A DNA stretch of 8,713 nucleotides from assembly GCA_902805805.1 (NCBI GenBank), contig CADCUE010000198.1, positions 1 through 8,713 on the forward strand. Direction: 5' to 3'. The DNA comes from an uncultured Frankineae bacterium (lineage in GTDB: Bacteria; Actinomycetota; Actinomycetes; Mycobacteriales; SCTD01). A program made the translations under genes and the position numbers. Position 1 is the stretch's first letter; the number at the start of each line of letters is the position of its first letter. Below, one piece after another: positions 6,730 through 8,713 of the stretch. The notes beneath the pieces were generated by a model. The model did not search any database. It saw only the letters and a list, made by a program, of their open reading frames with translations, and was not told the DNA's origin.

Positions 6730-7062
6730 ATGCCGTCCGCGTGGCTGCTCGTCGTGCTGGCAGGACTGCTGGAGACAGGCTTCGCCGTGGCGCTCAAGGC
6801 AAGCGCCGGCTTCTCGAGGCTCGTCCCCACCGTGCTGTTCCTCGTGTGCGCGGTCGGGAGCTTCTGGCTGCTGAGCACCGCGCTGCGCGACCTGCCGGTC
6901 GGAGCTGCGTACGCGGTGTGGACCGGGATCGGCGCGGCCGGCACCGCGGTGGTGGGCATGGTCGTCCTGGGCGAGTCGTCCTCGACGCTCAAGCTGGTCT
7001 CGATCGTGCTCGTCGTCGCGGGTGTGGTCGGTCTCCAGCTGTCCAGCGAGGGCGGGCACTAG
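6730..7062 (+). CDS. Small multidrug resistance (SMR) transporter, Gdx/SugE-like guanidinium exporter
   Basis: The product is 110 residues with four hydrophobic helices, the standard SMR size. The essential membrane glutamate is E15 in helix 1. The helix-3 segment LPVGAAYAVWTGIGAAGT (55-72) matches the Gdx/SugE branch (LPxGxAYAxWTGIGAxGT) rather than the EmrE/Qac branch. By my alignment to Gdx, S44, Y61 and W64 occupy the substrate-site positions S42, Y59 and W62, while the expected helix-1 Trp (W16) is Phe (F18). The family works as an antiparallel homodimer that exchanges protons for guanidinium or small substituted cations. Only one SMR gene is present, which fits a homodimer. The leader is too short for a guanidine riboswitch. 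The palindrome upstream and the TetR gene two bases downstream indicate repressor control instead. A Qac-like drug exporter is the less likely alternative. Confidence 0.92.
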   Translation: MPSAWLLVVLAGLLETGFAVALKASAGFSRLVPTVLFLVCAVGSFWLLSTALRDLPVGAAYAVWTGIGAAGTAVVGMVVLGESSSTLKLVSIVLVVAGVVGLQLSSEGGH

Positions 7063-7064
7063 CC

Positions 7065-7673
7065 GTGGTGCCCGCTCGTGCGCGGCAGCCGTCGGCACGG
7101 GGAGAGCACCGTCGCCACGCCCTGGTCGCCGCGGCGGGCGAGCTGCTGCTGGAGGGCGGCTTCTCCGCGGTGAGCCACCGCGCTGTCGCGGGCCGGGCCG
7201 GCGTGCCGCTGGCGGCGACGACGTACTACTTCACCTCCCTGGACGACCTGCGCGCCGCCGCGGTCCAGCACCTGGCCGCCGGCTGGCTGGAGCGCAGCAG
7301 GGCGGGAGTCGAGGCACTGCCCGGGCGGATCGACGACCCGGAGCGGCTGGCGCTGGCCCTCGTGGACGTCGTGGTCCACGGGACGGACGACGGCGTCCTG
7401 ACGATGTACGAGCGCTACCTCCAGGCCGGCCGGCACCCCGAGCTGCGGCCGGTGGTGGCCGCCTACGACGCGCAGGTGGACGCGCTGCTGCGCGAGGTGC
7501 TGCGGCGCGGTGGCCGCGCGCCGTGCGAGGACGACGTCCGGCGGCTGCTGGCCGTGGTCGACGGCACGGTGCTGCGGGCGCTGGCCGAGGGGGCGCCGGC
7601 GCGGGAGGCCGCCTGCGCTGCCGTGACGGCGGTCCTGGCTGCCGGTGGTCCGTTCGGCGTGGTCCGCGCCTGA
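7065..7673 (+). CDS. TetR-family transcriptional regulator, cotranscribed with the SMR transporter
   Basis: The product is 202 residues from GTG 7065. GTG 7068 is also in frame, but 7065 is better placed behind the purine-rich GGCGGG (7051-7056). The N-terminal helix-turn-helix is clear: VSHRAVAGRAGVPLAATTYY (36-55) followed by FTSLDDL, the usual TetR form. The rest is a helical ligand and dimer domain with no recognisable ligand signature. Only two bases separate it from the SMR stop, so the two genes form one operon. I infer that it represses the operon through the palindrome at 6694-6713 and is released by a substrate of the pump. It is not close in sequence to the other TetR in the window, and the two candidate operators also differ, so the two circuits are probably separate. 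Confidence 0.92.
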   Translation: MVPARARQPSARGEHRRHALVAAAGELLLEGGFSAVSHRAVAGRAGVPLAATTYYFTSLDDLRAAAVQHLAAGWLERSRAGVEALPGRIDDPERLALALVDVVVHGTDDGVLTMYERYLQAGRHPELRPVVAAYDAQVDALLREVLRRGGRAPCEDDVRRLLAVVDGTVLRALAEGAPAREAACAAVTAVLAAGGPFGVVRA

Positions 7674-7692
7674 GCGGGGGTACGGGTCGGGC

Positions 7693-8713
7693 GTGGACCT
7701 TCCCCCGGGCCGGCTCGTCGCCGGTCGCTACCGGCTGCTGGCCGCTCTGGGCGCAGGTGGCATGGGCACCGTCTGGCGCGCGACCGACGAGGTCCTCGGC
7801 CGCGAGGTCGCGGTCAAGGAGGTCACCTTCCCGCACGGCCTGTCCGACGAGGACCGGGCCGTGCTCGTCGAGCGCACCCGCCGGGAGGCGCGCGCCGCAG
7901 CCCGGCTCGACCACCCGAGCGCGGTCACCGTCTACGACGTCGTGGAGCAGGACGGCGCGCCGTACCTCGTCATGGAGCTGGTCGAGGCGCGCACGCTGGC
8001 CGACGTCGTCCGGGAGGACGGCCCGCTGTCGCCGCAGCGCACGGCGGAGGTCGGTCTCGCCCTGCTCGGGGCTCTGGAGACGGCGCACCGGCAGGGGATC
8101 ATCCACCGGGACGTCAAGCCCAGCAACGTGATGGTCCGCGACGACGGTCGCGTCGTGCTGACCGACTTCGGCATCGCCACGAGCACCGGTGACTCGTCCA
8201 TCACGCACACCGGGCTCCTGCTCGGCTCACCGGCCTACATCGCCCCCGAGCGGGCGCGTGGCCAGGCACCCGCTCCGCCGTCCGACCTGTGGTCGCTCGG
8301 CGCCACCCTGTTCACGGCCGTCGAGGGCCGGCCGCCGTACGACGGGGGTGAGCCCATCCTCACCGTGACCGCGGTGGTCACCGGGGAGCACGCGCCCTTC
8401 GTCGCGGCCGGTCCGCTCGAGCCGGTCCTGGAGGGGCTGCTCGCCAAGGACCCGGCGAGCCGGCTCGACGCAGCCCGGGCGCGCGCGCTGCTGCAGCAGG
8501 TCTCCGAGCGGGCGCCGTCGTCGCGCACGCAGGTCCTGCCCGCTCCCGTCGTCGACCCCGACCCCGGGCGGCAGTCGTCCCGGACGGCGGCGCTCGACCT
8601 CGGGGACGTGCGGGACGAGATCTCCGAGGCGCGCGCCGCTCCCGCTCCGCTGCCGACCCGTCCGGTGCCCCGCCCGGTCCCGCGACAGCAGCGCCCCGCC
8701 CCGGTCCCGAGCC
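7693..8713 (+). CDS. PknB-type serine/threonine protein kinase (partial, C-terminus beyond the window)
   Basis: From GTG 7693 there is an open frame of 340 codons to the right edge. The catalytic domain (about 13-265) is complete: glycine loop GAGGMGTV (20-27), ATP lysine K42 in VAVK, C-helix E65, catalytic loop HRDVKPSN (138-145), metal-binding DFG (158-160) and APE (184-186). The activation loop carries T171 and T173, candidate autophosphorylation sites. HRD preceded by IIH and followed by KPSN is typical of bacterial Hanks kinases. After the kinase domain comes a low-complexity stretch rich in Pro, Arg and Ala (about 315-340), a usual juxtamembrane linker, so a membrane helix and outer domain may follow outside the window. 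The gene starts 19 bases after the TetR stop with no good Shine-Dalgarno, so it may be leaderless or read through from the upstream operon. No substrate is evident. Confidence 0.95.
   Translation, partial: MDLPPGRLVAGRYRLLAALGAGGMGTVWRATDEVLGREVAVKEVTFPHGLSDEDRAVLVERTRREARAAARLDHPSAVTVYDVVEQDGAPYLVMELVEARTLADVVREDGPLSPQRTAEVGLALLGALETAHRQGIIHRDVKPSNVMVRDDGRVVLTDFGIATSTGDSSITHTGLLLGSPAYIAPERARGQAPAPPSDLWSLGATLFTAVEGRPPYDGGEPILTVTAVVTGEHAPFVAAGPLEPVLEGLLAKDPASRLDAARARALLQQVSERAPSSRTQVLPAPVVDPDPGRQSSRTAALDLGDVRDEISEARAAPAPLPTRPVPRPVPRQQRPAPVPS

Overview
The window is uniformly very GC-rich. Its codons strongly favour G or C in third position, GTG starts are common, genes are tightly packed with stop/start overlaps, and it encodes a PknB-type serine/threonine kinase. 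Together these point to a high-GC Gram-positive actinobacterium. The sequence alone does not let me name a genus. I see no mobile element, CRISPR array, rRNA or tRNA, and no gap over 300 bases without a gene.

Left part (1-2331): two divergent genes. On the minus strand is a 3'-truncated flavodoxin-reductase-type electron transfer protein (FAD, NAD(P)H and C-terminal plant-type 2Fe-2S domains), of the kind that feeds electrons to acyl-CoA/fatty acid desaturases. On the plus strand is a PucR/CdaR-type regulator with a C-terminal helix-turn-helix. The 86-bp gap between them carries two inverted repeats, about four helical turns apart, which are candidate operators.

Middle (2332-6690): a TetR repressor and two ABC exporter half-transporters in one tightly overlapping operon. 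The tetR promoter can be read as a leaderless promoter with a perfect 8+8 palindrome in its spacer, so autoregulation is likely. The two half-transporters show the hallmarks of an asymmetric heterodimeric exporter. The first has Asp for the catalytic Glu and Gln for the switch His. The second has an altered signature (LSAGE) but intact Glu and His. All the unusual residues therefore fall in one composite ATP site.

Right part (6691-8713): an SMR transporter of the Gdx/SugE (guanidinium) type and a second TetR-family regulator, two bases apart. A perfect 8+8 palindrome lies immediately upstream of the SMR gene. After a 19-bp gap comes the N-terminal catalytic part of a PknB-like Ser/Thr kinase that runs off the right edge.

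Overall the window combines a probable lipid-desaturation electron-transfer/regulator pair with two independently controlled export modules (tetR-ABC-ABC and smr-tetR) and a signalling kinase. All gene families are known ones. The most informative details are the three palindromes placed where autoregulatory operators would be expected, and the one-sided degeneration of the ABC pair. I found no convincing evidence of a wholly new system.
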